A stretch of DNA of 64,000 nt from Thecamonas trahens ATCC 50062 (lineage: Eukaryota > Apusozoa > Apusomonadida > Apusomonadidae): positions 200,006-264,005 of the forward strand of contig NW_013657625.1 in assembly GCF_000142905.1 (NCBI RefSeq). Direction: 5' to 3'. The translations under genes and the position numbers were made by a program. The notes beneath the pieces were generated by a model, which was given only the letters and a program-made list of their open reading frames with translations, did not search any database and was not told the origin of the DNA. The first letter of the stretch is position 1. Every line of letters starts with the position of its first letter. Of the stretch, positions 1-9,492 are shown piece by piece.

Positions 1-129
1 CCAACTACCAATGCCGGCTGCCGCCAAGCGGCGACTCGACCCACACGCGCCGCCCCATCGCACGGCGGCATACCTCACTTTCGAACTTTGTGTCGCACTC
101 GCTTTTCGAACCTTTTGTCGAACGTCTCC

Positions 130-1390
130 ATGTCGTCTTCTTTGAACGCGCCACTCTGTGGCCAGGGGATGATGAACCCGTCCTCCATGTTTATGCAGCC
201 CGTCGAGGGCACCTTGTCCTTCCCGGAAAGCGTGACCAAATCGTGCTTTAAACCCTTCGTTTGACGAGCCTTCGCTGCTCTTCCCAGCTCTGGACAGTGG
301 AACCTTCCATTCGAACGTTGCTCGTCCCTCTGGCACGGACTTCCTCTCGCTCCCACCCTCGCTCCCGCCCTCGCTCCCGCCCTCGCTCCCGCCCTCGCTC
401 CCGCCCTCGCTCCAGCCCTTGCTCCTGCCCTCGCTCTCGTCTTGCGCGACCCAGTCCCCGGTCGTGGACACGGCTCTCACTCCGCCTGCTGCACATGACT
501 TTGCTTCGGATCTTCCTCTTGGCGACTTTGGCGTCCTCGACTTGGATGCTGCTGGCCTGGATGCGAGCCCTGTCATGGACCTGGGCATTCTGGGGCCGCT
601 GCCGATGGAGCTGGAGACAGCGGCAGCTGCCATTCCCGCGCCGTCAGCCTTGCGCGAGGCAGAGTCCTCCCGGTCGCCGTCGCTCTCGCTCGACGAGGAG
701 CATGGTGACGACCTCGCTGGTGAGAATGCCAACCCGTTTGCGAAGATGGCGTCGACGTCGGCGACAGTTGTGGCCCGCCATCCGACAGATGGCCCTGCCT
801 TTGTTGCCGCCGTCCGCAGCCTGCCGTTTCTCGTCCAGGTTTATGCTGCCGCCAGCCATCCCATGCTCTGCCCGGAGCTGCGCTTTGATGATGATGGCGT
901 GCTCGAGCTGCACGAGCAGACGCCGCCCTCGGCGGTCTTCACCACACTCTTCACCCGGCACGACTCGTTCCGCCGCCGCTGCAACGAGCATGGCTTTACC
1001 AAGCCCAAGGGTCGCTCGAGCCTTGTGCATGACAACTTCTCCGCCGACATCACCCCCGCCGACGAGCTTGCACTCTACCACCGCCAGCTCGCCCGCCGCG
1101 CCAAGCGCCGCAACCGCGCCCGCAATCGCGCTCGCTGCCGCGCTTCCACACCCTCGAGCCCAAACTCGGGCGAGATCCTTGCCCTGAATGACGGCTTTAA
1201 CTCGCTCAAGCGCCGTTGCAGCGAGGTCGCCACCGGCATGGCCACCAAGCGTGCCCGCCTCCTTAACTTCAACGCCGCCACCGACAAGTTGGCTGCCGAC
1301 CTCGCCGCCCATCGCAAGAAGACTAACGCTCTCTTGGCGTCGGTCAATGCACTTGCAGCTGCAGTTCTCCCGCACCGTACCCTCGCCTAA
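130..1390 (+). CDS. HSF-type DNA-binding protein (putative), frame uncertain near 250
   Basis: Putative sequence-specific transcription factor with a heat-shock-factor-like winged-helix domain. The domain lies at about nt 818-1084. It opens with LPFLVQVYAAASHP, matching the HSF start 'P-x-F-[LV]-x-[KQ]-[LV]-[WY]', and its recognition-helix segment SFRRRCNEHGFTKPKG resembles the HSF 'SFVRQLNxYGFxK' block. An Ala/Leu-rich helix follows at nt 1200-1385, where HSFs carry their trimerisation coil. The N-terminal part is Pro/Ser/Asp-rich and includes a repeat-encoded SLPP run (nt 346-420). The main frame is open from 236 to 1390 but has no early ATG. An ATG at 130 opens 44 codons in another frame, with the same composition as the domain-upstream part. 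The two join if one C in the run at 252-254 is extra (about 419 aa), or through a small intron (for example 243-297). The domain call is moderate; the 5' structure is uncertain. Confidence 0.6.
346..420. repeat. 12-bp tandem repeat inside the HSF-like gene
   Basis: About six tandem copies of a CCTCGCTCCCGC unit. In the favoured frame they encode Ser-Leu-Pro-Pro repeats in the low-complexity N-terminal region. Confidence 0.8.
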
Positions 1391-1974
1391 ACATCTTTTC
1401 CAGCCTCCGCTTCTTCCTCGAGCTCGGCGATGCGCGCCCGCAGCTCGTCCCGCAGCACCTGAGACGACAGCCGCTCCGAATCGAGCTCCTGCCTCAGCGC
1501 AGCAATGATCTCATCCCGGTCGATGCAGCTCTCGCACCCGCCCCTTCCTCCATCACCCCCACTAGCCTCAATCTGCTGGCGCAGCGCGTTGATGAGCTCT
1601 TCGCGCGAGGCACACTCGGCACACGGCGCCATCTTCGGTTCCGAGCCGGCATACCCTGCTCCAAACTCGACATCGGTCCACGCAACAGACTCGATCGGCC
1701 CAACATCCCCATCTTTCATCGGCAAGCCTATAGCTGAGAAGTCCAGCTCTGTCTCTGCCCATTTCCCCGAATACGATGCATTGCTCAAGTTGGTCGTCGT
1801 CTCCAAGTACGCCCGCGGGATGGACGACGAAGCGAGGGCCGACTTGAGCGCGAGCTCGAGCGTACGAACTCGAGCGAGTAGACTCTGCCTCTCTTCGTCA
1901 GCTTGCTTCAATAGCTCGCGGCTTGCATTCCGGTATGCTCGCAACATGGCGTTCTCCTCGTCCAGCTTGCTCAT
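1387..1974 (-). CDS. small coiled-coil protein with two CxxC motifs
   Basis: Unrecognised 195-residue protein. I use the ATG at 1974 (MSKLDEENAML); the upstream extension begins at a TTG. Residues 1-50 and 150-190 are charged heptad-like helices. Between them are two related units, CAECASREELINALRQQI (from residue 118) and CESCIDRDEIIAALRQEL (from residue 147). They share C-x2-C-x2-R-[ED]-E-[LI]-I-x-A-L-R-Q, so they look like an internal duplication. The paired cysteines could bind metal or form disulfides, but nothing in the sequence decides this. The 3' end overlaps the HSF-like gene: the four bases CTAA at 1387-1390 hold TAA on one strand and TAG on the other. No family assignment. Confidence 0.7.
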   Translation of the reverse strand: MSKLDEENAMLRAYRNASRELLKQADEERQSLLARVRTLELALKSALASSSIPRAYLETTTNLSNASYSGKWAETELDFSAIGLPMKDGDVGPIESVAWTDVEFGAGYAGSEPKMAPCAECASREELINALRQQIEASGGDGGRGGCESCIDRDEIIAALRQELDSERLSSQVLRDELRARIAELEEEAEAGKDV

Positions 1975-2242
1975 CTCGCCGCTCCGCCCGAACCCCCGTT
2001 GCGCCAACGGACTTTGGTCGAGTCGAGTCGAGTCGTCCTAACCAACCGACCGACCGCTCGCCCGACCCGTCGCCCGCGACCCACTCGCCCGACCCGCCCG
2101 CGACCCGCTCGCGCCCCATCCTGATCAATCCCACCCACACTCCAGCATCTGCGCACTGGGGCGTGTTTTATCGAGTCACGACCGAGTCCCGCCCCTCGGT
2201 GGAAGGGCGCGTCCCAGGTGACAATCTGGGTGCGGTGCGATC

Positions 2243-4008
2243 TCACGATGAACCCGAGCCCGATCCTGAGCCCGAGCCGGAGCCCGAGCCCGAGCCCGAG
2301 CCGGAGCCCGAGTCCGTCGAGTAGACCTCGGCGTACGTGTACTCGTTATCAGAGACAGCGGCCGGGGCGGCAGCAGCGGCAGCGGACGAGCCGCCCTCGA
2401 GCGCCTGCTTGGCCTCGGACAGATCCCAGTGCGACCACATGCAGAGAAGCGAAGCGAACATGTTGATGGCGAGGGCGACGATCATAAAGACATACCGCTC
2501 CTGGATGGTCTCGGAGAGGTTGCCGGTGTCCTTGGCCGCGCGCTCGCGGTAGCCGAGTGAGATGCCAATGATGGCGTTGGCCTGCGTGAACGCCGAGAGC
2601 GCAAAGGCAAAGAGAAGGAAGCCACGGTCGGCGGCAATGGTGGCGTACATGCCAACAACAAAGGCAAAGAGCAGGTAAAGCCGATGACCCAGCCTTGGTC
2701 CTGCACGTTGCCCTCGGGCGTGTTGTTCGATGCGATGCCGGCGTGGGCAACGACGAGCGCGGCGCCGGCGGCCTGGAGCGCGAGGAACATGAACGACCGG
2801 ATCTTGAGCGCCGAGAGCGGCGGGACGCGGCCAAAGATCGAGATGAACCGCTCACCCGAGCTGGGCGAGCTCTGCAGGATCTGCGACATCTGCTTGGCAG
2901 TCCACACAACAAAGAGGAGGACAACCGTGTGGATGAGGAGAAAGATCGACATGGTGAGGAGCAGCTCCTTCTGCATCTCGCAGTCGGCCACGTGCGCAGG
3001 ATGCGCCGAGACAAACGAGCAAAAGTCCTGGCCTTTGGTGTTCGCCGGGCCAACGTCAAAGAGCGTAAAGACAAAGTACGTGGTCGAGAACGCGCCGCCG
3101 GCGAGAACCCCGGTCAGCGTCCCGCTCGCCAGCGAAAAGTGGACGATCGACCGCGAGCCCATGACCGTGCCCAAGATGAGGCTCAGGCCCGAGAGCATGG
3201 CCATAGCACCGGTGATGAGGTTCGACATCTCGGGCGTATAGAGCGACGCATTGGTGGTGAACGAGTCCTTCGGCTGCAGCAGGCCTGCGCAGATGATCGA
3301 GGCAAGGCCGAGCGCTGCAGCCAGTCCGCCGATGCCGAGCGCCACATGCTTGCCGCGCTCACGCGAGAGCGGCTCGGTAAAGTCGCCGCCGAGCACGCCG
3401 CCCGAGAGGATCTTAGGGTGAAGGGCGCCGTCAACAACCAGGTCGTCGATGGTCTCCTCCAGCCGGTCGAGCGCGTAGAGCGAGATCGAGCACAGCACAA
3501 TGAGCACGGCGTTGACCGTCCGGATGTCGTCGTTCGGGAAGCGGGTGTGGAGGAAGCCCGAGAGCGGAAGGAGCGCCCCGGCCGAGAGCATGAGGAGCGA
3601 GCGCGAGTCAAAGAACACTCCAGCCATACCGGTGCAGAACGCGATGGTACCAACCGCCACCGAGGCGATGGTCACGGCGTCGACAGCCTGCGACGTCGGC
3701 TCAAACTCCTTCTCAAACGTGGGATCATTCTGAAGCAGAATAATGTCCACAGCTGCGGTGGCCACAGTGAGGAAGAGCGCGATGGCGGCCATAATCTTGA
3801 GCGTCCGCAGCGACATGTCCGGAAGGTCAAACATGATCTTCTCCTTGTCCACCAGCGCAAACCACGAATCATGAACATCGTCCGGCACAACATGCTTGTG
3901 CGTTGAGCCCGAAGAGCCACCCACTCCGCCGCCGTACTCGGATCCTTCCGCGCTGGCAAACGTGTACGAGTCGGCACTGCCACTCTTGCTCTCGCTTGAG
4001 TACGACAT
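2243..4008 (-). CDS. 12-transmembrane protein of unknown function, frame break near 2680
   Basis: Unrecognised integral membrane protein of about 588 residues. It starts at ATG 4008 with an acidic, Ser/Gly-rich cytosolic-looking N-terminus (about 60 residues). I count twelve hydrophobic segments, for example ALFLTVATAAVDIILL, IAFCTGMAGVFF, LLLTMSIFLLIHTVVLLFVV and, after the break, YVFMIVALAINMFASLLCMW. The first frame runs 4008-2482 and the continuation 2650-2243. Around 2674-2684 the reading must step back one base (one G of a GGGCTTT-like run is probably missing), after which TM10 reads cleanly as LYLLFAFVVGMYATIA. No GT-AG intron could explain it. The C-terminus is a Gly-Ser repeat tail encoded by a GAGCCC/GAGCCG hexamer array. 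The 12-TM count would suit a transporter, but no transporter signature is visible. Confidence 0.7.
2256..2322. repeat. hexanucleotide array encoding a Gly-Ser tail
   Basis: Tandem GAGCCC/GAGCCG hexamers on the + strand. On the coding (-) strand they give alternating Gly and Ser codons, forming the C-terminal tail of the 12-TM protein. Confidence 0.85.
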
Positions 4009-4441
4009 TCTACGACTTGCTTAGTCTTGTCAAAGAGTGTGGTGTAGCCATCTTCATCACTGTCCGGCTCCTATCCCGCTAGCCGCAGAACAAGGTTCCC
4101 TTTTTTTCGTCAGGCGTTGGAGAACATTTTGATTCGATATTTTTTTGGGACGGCAACCTCTTTCTTCTTGTTCTTCTACAAACAGCTCTTGGCTGTGTGT
4201 TTAGGTGTCGCAAGGCAGATGACTAGTGGAGATCATGACTGTGGTTGGGTATCTAGAGGGCGTGACCCAATAATGGGTGTGGGGGGCTCCAGCAGGGGTG
4301 GGCAGTAGCCGCAACTGCAGTCTGCCACAGAGCGGCATTGTGCGGGATAGCGGCGCAGAGCGGAGAGAATGATGCTCGAAAGGGCCAGTCCAGCTGCAGG
4401 CGACATTAATCCATCGCTGCGTCTCTCACGGCAGACATGCT
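4009..4441. other. intergenic, upstream of the 12-TM gene
   Basis: Spacer of 433 bp between two minus-strand genes: the promoter side of the 12-TM gene and the 3' side of the Cu-ATPase. It has short T-rich patches (for example 4101-4106 and 4140-4147). I see no coding signal or recognisable element. Confidence 0.6.
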
Positions 4442-7195
4442 TTACTCAATGACCGCTGGCTTGAATCGTCGGAGCCAAAGCGAGGAGACAACGACCGAGA
4501 CCGAGGAGAGGGCCATAGCGGCGCCGGCTACAGCCGGCGGCAAGGTGACGCGGACGAGCGGATAGAAGAGGCCGGCGGCGATGGGGATGCCGACGCAGTT
4601 GTAGACAAATGCCCAGAAGAAGTTGTGGCGGATGCGCGCGTAGGTGACGCGGGCGAGCTCGAGGGCGGTGACAACGTCGCGAAGATCCGACTTCATCAGC
4701 ACCATATCGGCCGACTCGATGGCGACGTCGGTGCCGGCGCCGATGGCGATGCCCAAATCAGCCTTGGTTAGTGCCGGTGCGTCGTTGATGCCGTCGCCCA
4801 CCATGGCCACCCGCAGGCCGCGATTCTGGAGCTCACTCACCTTTGCAGACTTGTCGGCCGGAAGCACCTGCGCAAAGACGCGGTCGGGCGCAATGCCGAG
4901 ATCGCGGGCGATGGCCAGCGCCGTCCGCTCGTTGTCGCCGGTCACCATCCACACCAGGATGCCCGAGGCCTCGAGGTGCTCGATGACCGGCCGCGCAACG
5001 TTGCGCACAGTGTCGGCCACCGCCACCGCACCCGCGAGTACATGATCGACCGCCACGAACATCACCGTCTTGCCATCGCTCTCCATATCCGCGGCAAAGA
5101 CCTCGATGGGCTGAGGCATCTCAACCGAGTTTTCTCGCATCCACTTGCGGTTACCGATGGCGACATGGAAAGCTTTCTCGTCCGTCGGCGCTGTGAGCAT
5201 GACCTCAAGTCCGCGGCCGGTTGCGGCCTCAAAGCCTGCCGTGGCAAAGGCACCCGGCTCCGCACCGGCGGTACTCGCTGCGTGCGCCACCATCGCCCGC
5301 GCAAGCGGATGCTCCGACAGCGCTTCTGCAGCGCCGACGATCGACCAGAAGAGCTGGTCATTGGCGTTGTCACTCGCCTGCGCACTCTCGGGCGACCACT
5401 CGGTGTGAGGCAGGATCGATACCGCGGTGACGACCGGCTTGCCGTGGGTCAGCGTCCCAGTCTTGTCAAAGAGCACGGCATCGATGGTGTGAGCAGCCTC
5501 AAGCGCGGTCCCACCCTTGATGAGGACGCCGTACGAGGCGCCAACGCCGGTGCCAACCATGATGGCGGTCGGTGTGGCAAGGCCAAGCGCGCACGGACAG
5601 GCAATGACGAGGACGGCGATGCCAAAGAGGAGCGCAAAGAGAAAGTTGGATCGGTTGGACGGGACCCATGAGGCTGGGATGAGACCCGAGTAGAGGAGAA
5701 CGATCCAGACGATAAAGGTGACAATGGCAATGACAATGACAACTGGCACAAAGTACGACGAGACCTTGTCAGCAAAGGCCTGGATGGCCGGCTTGGACGT
5801 CTGGGCGTTGTGGACTAGCTGCACAATCCGGGCGAGGGTGGTGTCCGCGCCGACGCGGATGACCTCGATCCGAACGCTGCCAGTCTGGTTGATGGTCCCG
5901 CCAATGACCTCGTCGCCGGGCGCCTTGCTCACTGGTAGCGCCTCACCGGTGACCATCGACTCGTCGATGGCGGTCTCGCCGTCGACAACAAGACCGTCGA
6001 GCGGAACGTTGGTACCTGGCAGCACCTTGAGCACATCGCCGACTTCGATGAGCGCCACATCGACTTCGGTTGCTTCGCCATCGGCACCCACAAGCAGGGC
6101 GGTGTTGGGCTGGAGCGAGAGCAGTGACTCGATGGCAGCAGAGGTCCGGCCCTTGGCCAGGGTCTCGAGGTACTTGCCGCCGATGATAAAGGTGATGAGC
6201 AGGGCGGCGGTCTCATAGAAGAGCCCATCGGGCTTAGTTCCGGCGATCCAGCCCTCGATGACGACAAACAGCGAGTAAAAGTATGCTGTTGTTGTGCCCA
6301 TGGCAACCAGCACGTCCATGTTGGCCGACTTGTTGCGTAGAGCATGGTAGGCGCCGACGTAGAACTTGCGGCCGACCACAAACTGAACAGGAGTGGTGAG
6401 AACGGTGAGGAGAAAGCCCTCCCAGGTGACTCCCTCAACCACTTCCTTCATCAGAACACGATGCAAGCTGGGGATGAACATGAAGACCATCGAGATGAGG
6501 AAGATGGGCAGGCTGAGGACAAAGGAGATCCAGAACAGTCGCCGCCAGCGGGCCAGCTCGCGCGCGCGCGCCTCCGCCATCGATCCGTCACGCACGTCGC
6601 CCGAAGCCAGCGACGCAGTGTAGCCAAGCTCCTCCACCGTGGCAAGTAGTGCCCGCGCTCCAACCTTGGTCTCATCAAACTCGATCTGGGCCTGGCCCGA
6701 CATGAGGTTGACGACAGCCGCCGTCACTCCGTCCACCGCCAGCAGCGCTCGCTCAACTGCGGCCACGCACGACGAGCACGTCATGCCCTCGATGACGATG
6801 CCAATCGAGCCTGCGCTTCTTTTGCCGCGGATGACAACATCGAAGCCGAGGCCCTCGATGACCTCGGCGGCTGTCGCAGGAGCCAGGCTCGTGGCCGCCA
6901 CGACGGTCGCTTCGCCGCCGAGCAAGTTGACAGACACGCTGACAACGCCTGGCAGCTTTTTGACGGCCGACTCGACCGAAAGGACGCACGAGGCACAGGT
7001 CATACCGATCACCTCATACCGACTCTCCACCGTCTTGATCCCACTCTCCCGCTCCTCGGAGGTCATCATCTTCTCCGACGTTTCCGCGGCGAGATCGTCT
7101 GCAACTCCGTCATGGTGCTGATCATCATCGAAATCAAGGCTCTCACTTGAGCAATAGTAGTACTCTGAGGAGTAGCTTGCCACAGACAATGACAT
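4442..7195 (-). CDS. copper-transporting P1B-type ATPase
   Basis: ATP-driven heavy-metal exporter of the Cu+ type (CopA/CCC2/ATP7/RAN1 family). It is expected in the Golgi or a post-Golgi membrane, loading cuproenzymes or expelling copper. The protein has 917 residues from ATG 7195. Two N-terminal HMA metal-binding domains carry GMTCASC (64-70) and GMTCSSC (137-143). Later motifs are TGEA (416-419, actuator), the intramembrane CPC metal site in ACPCALGLATPTAI (533-535), DKTGTLT with the phosphorylated Asp577, SEHPLA (about 627, the HP loci motif of P1B pumps), TGDN and GDGINDAPAL. The last two helices hold the YN and SSxS residues (YNCVGIPIAAG; ALSSVSVVVSSL) of Cu+ pumps. The first 45 residues are Ser/Tyr/Asp-rich and have no family counterpart. 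The frame is intact, with no introns seen. Two HMA domains is the fungal/plant-like number; the vertebrate protein has six. Confidence 0.97.
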   Translation of the reverse strand: MSLSVASYSSEYYYCSSESLDFDDDQHHDGVADDLAAETSEKMMTSEERESGIKTVESRYEVIGMTCASCVLSVESAVKKLPGVVSVSVNLLGGEATVVAATSLAPATAAEVIEGLGFDVVIRGKRSAGSIGIVIEGMTCSSCVAAVERALLAVDGVTAAVVNLMSGQAQIEFDETKVGARALLATVEELGYTASLASGDVRDGSMAEARARELARWRRLFWISFVLSLPIFLISMVFMFIPSLHRVLMKEVVEGVTWEGFLLTVLTTPVQFVVGRKFYVGAYHALRNKSANMDVLVAMGTTTAYFYSLFVVIEGWIAGTKPDGLFYETAALLITFIIGGKYLETLAKGRTSAAIESLLSLQPNTALLVGADGEATEVDVALIEVGDVLKVLPGTNVPLDGLVVDGETAIDESMVTGEALPVSKAPGDEVIGGTINQTGSVRIEVIRVGADTTLARIVQLVHNAQTSKPAIQAFADKVSSYFVPVVIVIAIVTFIVWIVLLYSGLIPASWVPSNRSNFLFALLFGIAVLVIACPCALGLATPTAIMVGTGVGASYGVLIKGGTALEAAHTIDAVLFDKTGTLTHGKPVVTAVSILPHTEWSPESAQASDNANDQLFWSIVGAAEALSEHPLARAMVAHAASTAGAEPGAFATAGFEAATGRGLEVMLTAPTDEKAFHVAIGNRKWMRENSVEMPQPIEVFAADMESDGKTVMFVAVDHVLAGAVAVADTVRNVARPVIEHLEASGILVWMVTGDNERTALAIARDLGIAPDRVFAQVLPADKSAKVSELQNRGLRVAMVGDGINDAPALTKADLGIAIGAGTDVAIESADMVLMKSDLRDVVTALELARVTYARIRHNFFWAFVYNCVGIPIAAGLFYPLVRVTLPPAVAGAAMALSSVSVVVSSLWLRRFKPAVIE

Positions 7196-7504
7196 ATGTG
7201 CTCTTTGTCTGTGTGAGTGTGGCGTGTGTGTGGTGACTGTGGCGAGGAAAAAAGACGTCGGAAGTCATTCACATCACAACTGCTCCACAACTGCTCCGCT
7301 TGCTCCGCATGGTGCTCCACTTTGGGCTCCACGAACCACAATCGCAACCCCACATGAATGATCATCATTGTCCACCTCTGATCTGTGCTCTACCCTCCCT
7401 TCCTTTGCTCATACCGTTCCTTGCGCCGTGTGCCTGAAGATCGACTTGCGGCGATGCGTGCGCTGGAGAGGGGAGAGGGGAGCGGCGACAGAGAAGACGT
7501 CACG

Positions 7505-7620
7505 GCGGTCGCACCTGGTGGTCGCACCTGGTGGTCGCACATGATGGTGGTCGCACACGGTGGTTGCACACGGTGGTTGCACACGGTGGTCGCACACGGT
7601 GGTCGCACTCGGTGGCCGGG
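7505..7620. repeat. short tandem repeats, unit about 11-15 bp
   Basis: Imperfect tandem copies of GGTGGTCGCAC(C/A) and GGTGGTTGCACAC in the divergent intergenic region. Confidence 0.75.
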
Positions 7621-7779
7621 TAGCCGAGATGACAACAGTCGCGATCTCCTCTCTCGACGGCACAACTGTTGCGATCGCGATCATGTTGTCGATCACGGTC
7701 TCATGACCAGAGCCACGACAACGATCACAGCCACACGACTGACCTCACGGCTACAACCATTGCCACAATCCCATCCACA

Positions 7780-7810
7780 GCCCCCCCCTCCCCCCCCCCC
7801 CCCCCCCCCC
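7780..7810 (+). repeat. poly-C tract
   Basis: About 30 bp of C interrupted by a single T, about 355 bp upstream of the LRR gene start and on its sense strand. Confidence 0.9.
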
Positions 7811-8163
7811 GGTGACGACGACAATGTCTATCGATCACATCAGCATCATTGCCACGACCACGAGTACGATCATGATCATGATCACGGTCACCGTTCTCAC
7901 AACCTCATCCACAGCTCTGTAGCCAAGGCGCAATCCGGCTTGGCTGCGGCACGCGGTCAATCAACAAACGTTCAATTCGTCCAATTCGCCGACATACGGG
8001 CGGCTGGACGACGAGGCTGTCGGGAAGAAGGTCAACCAGACGCTACACCTGACGCACATCCACCAAACTTGACTCTAGAGCACATACAACAGTCTTATAC
8101 ACTGAACCTTATCCATAGTAGTAGACTCGTCTGCGTTCACGAGTTATAGCTCTTGGAGTAGTC

Positions 8164-8259
8164 ATGGCCACTCGGCCGGCCCGAGACGATTCAATTGTCC
8201 TCGACTCGTCGAGCTCATCGCGTTCATCGAGCCCATCGTCGTCATTGTCGTCGTCGTCG

Positions 8260-8294
<35 letters not shown>

Positions 8295-9468
8295 GTCAAC
8301 GTCGGCATCATTGATATCATCACGCTCGTCTTTGTCATACAACTCGGCAGTCTCAGCTGTGGAGCGATCCGTCTCTGGTGGGCGCATCCGTGTTCAGGCA
8401 GCATCACGATCAGACTCAAACGATGATGGCGATGCTGATGATGGTGGTGGCAATGCTCACCAGGGACATTGGCATGGAGACCTGCCTCATGACACCAGCT
8501 TTCCGTCGCCGAGAGCAGTGCCCATTCGACAGGCTGAATCGGCAAGTGGCCTCCGCCCTGCACTGCGGGTTAGCTCGATGGACGCGAGTCGGCTCGCAGC
8601 CTCGCTCTCGGCCGACACACTCTCGAGCTCACCGCCGGCAACAAGAGTCATTCAGGCGCAGCGGATGGCGCGGATGGGCCGACGTCGGTCATCGGTCTCG
8701 TTTTCCGGGCCGCAGATCAAACCTGTTAAGCATGCCAGTGGCGAGCTCTCGCTCAGTCTCACTCACGCCAAGCTCAACATTGTGCCGCCGTCGGTGGTCG
8801 CCAACCCGGACCACGTCGCGGCACTGACCGAGCTGGACCTCTCCCACAACACCATCGCACAGCTGCCTGACAGCATCACTCGGCTGACGACTCTGGCCGC
8901 GCTGGATGTGTCAGCCAACAAGCTGACCACGCTGCCGGAGACCATGGCCGAGCTGAGCGCGTCGCTCACCCATCTCGACCTTTCGCAAAACCGCGGCTGT
9001 GGCAGCCTGCCAAGCGTCGTCGGCTCACTGAAGAGCCTCACGTCGCTCAGTGTGGCTGATATTGGCCTCACAGTCATCCCAGCTGCGCTTATCAGGCTCA
9101 CCGGACTGACTCGCCTCGACCTCTCCCGCAACCGACTTGGCCGCCTTCCGCGGCAGATCGGCCGCCTCCGGGAGCTTGTCGAGCTCGACATCTCGCACAA
9201 CATGCTTCGCTCTCTGCCGCCTGCGCTCGGCACGCTCGCCACCGACTACAACCTCCGCGAGTGTGCCATGGATGGCAATCCGTTTGATGATGTGCTGGAA
9301 GAGGTGCACGCCTCGCGCGGCTCTGCGGCGGTTCTGCTCGATTTAGCCGCGGCGGCGTCGCGCTCCATCGGCAGCGTGTCGACAGCCTCTGGTTCTGCAC
9401 TCCCGCTGGTTGTTGCCGATGCCTATGCCGACGACTCGTCGTCGTCGTCGGCCGACGACGTGGTGTAG
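8164..9468 (+). CDS. leucine-rich-repeat protein
   Basis: 434 residues from ATG 8164. Residues 10-60 are almost pure Ser, encoded by TCA/TCG/TCATC repeats (nt 8200-8300). Residues about 195-395 form six or seven LRRs of 22-24 residues of the LxxLDLSxNxLxxLP type, for example LTELDLSHNTIAQLP, LAALDVSANKLTTLP and LTRLDLSRNRLGRLP. They resemble the Ras-suppressor/Shoc2/Scribble class. The C-terminus is a Ser/Asp tail. There is no kinase, GTPase or membrane segment. A binding or scaffold role is typical of this class, but nothing here identifies a partner. Its stop lies only 24 bp from the stop of the convergent SPX gene. Confidence 0.9.
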
Positions 9469-9492
9469 CGCGACATTGGGCGAGGCCTTGGT

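Larger units (their letters stand above)
7196..8163. other. divergent promoter region (Cu-ATPase / LRR gene)
   Basis: 968 bp between two divergently transcribed genes. It contains CA/GT-rich sequence just upstream of the Cu-ATPase start, tandem GGTGGTCGCAC-type repeats (7505-7620), a poly-C tract (7780-7810) and a GATCATGATC-type array (7868-7893). One 254-codon open frame crosses it but is only repeat translation and has no protein-like segment. Confidence 0.6.

Noticed and set aside
81-123. Three TCGAAC hexamers upstream of the HSF-like gene, tested as heat-shock elements
   Set aside because: HSEs need nGAAnnTTCn spacing; these are TTCGAA-type palindromes without that spacing.
2674-2684. 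Programmed -1 frameshift site in the 12-TM gene and similar breaks
   Set aside because: No X-XXY-YYZ slippery heptamer or obvious downstream stem is present at the breaks; a missing base is simpler.
2695-3906. 403-codon frame opposite the 12-TM gene
   Set aside because: Antisense shadow of a GC-rich gene: Arg/Glu/Asp/His-rich and without hydrophobic pattern, while the opposite strand gives twelve TM helices.
7385-8149. 254-codon open frame between the Cu-ATPase and LRR genes
   Set aside because: It translates tandem repeats and poly-C (His/Arg/Trp and Pro runs) with no protein-like domain; it is the promoter side of both flanking genes.
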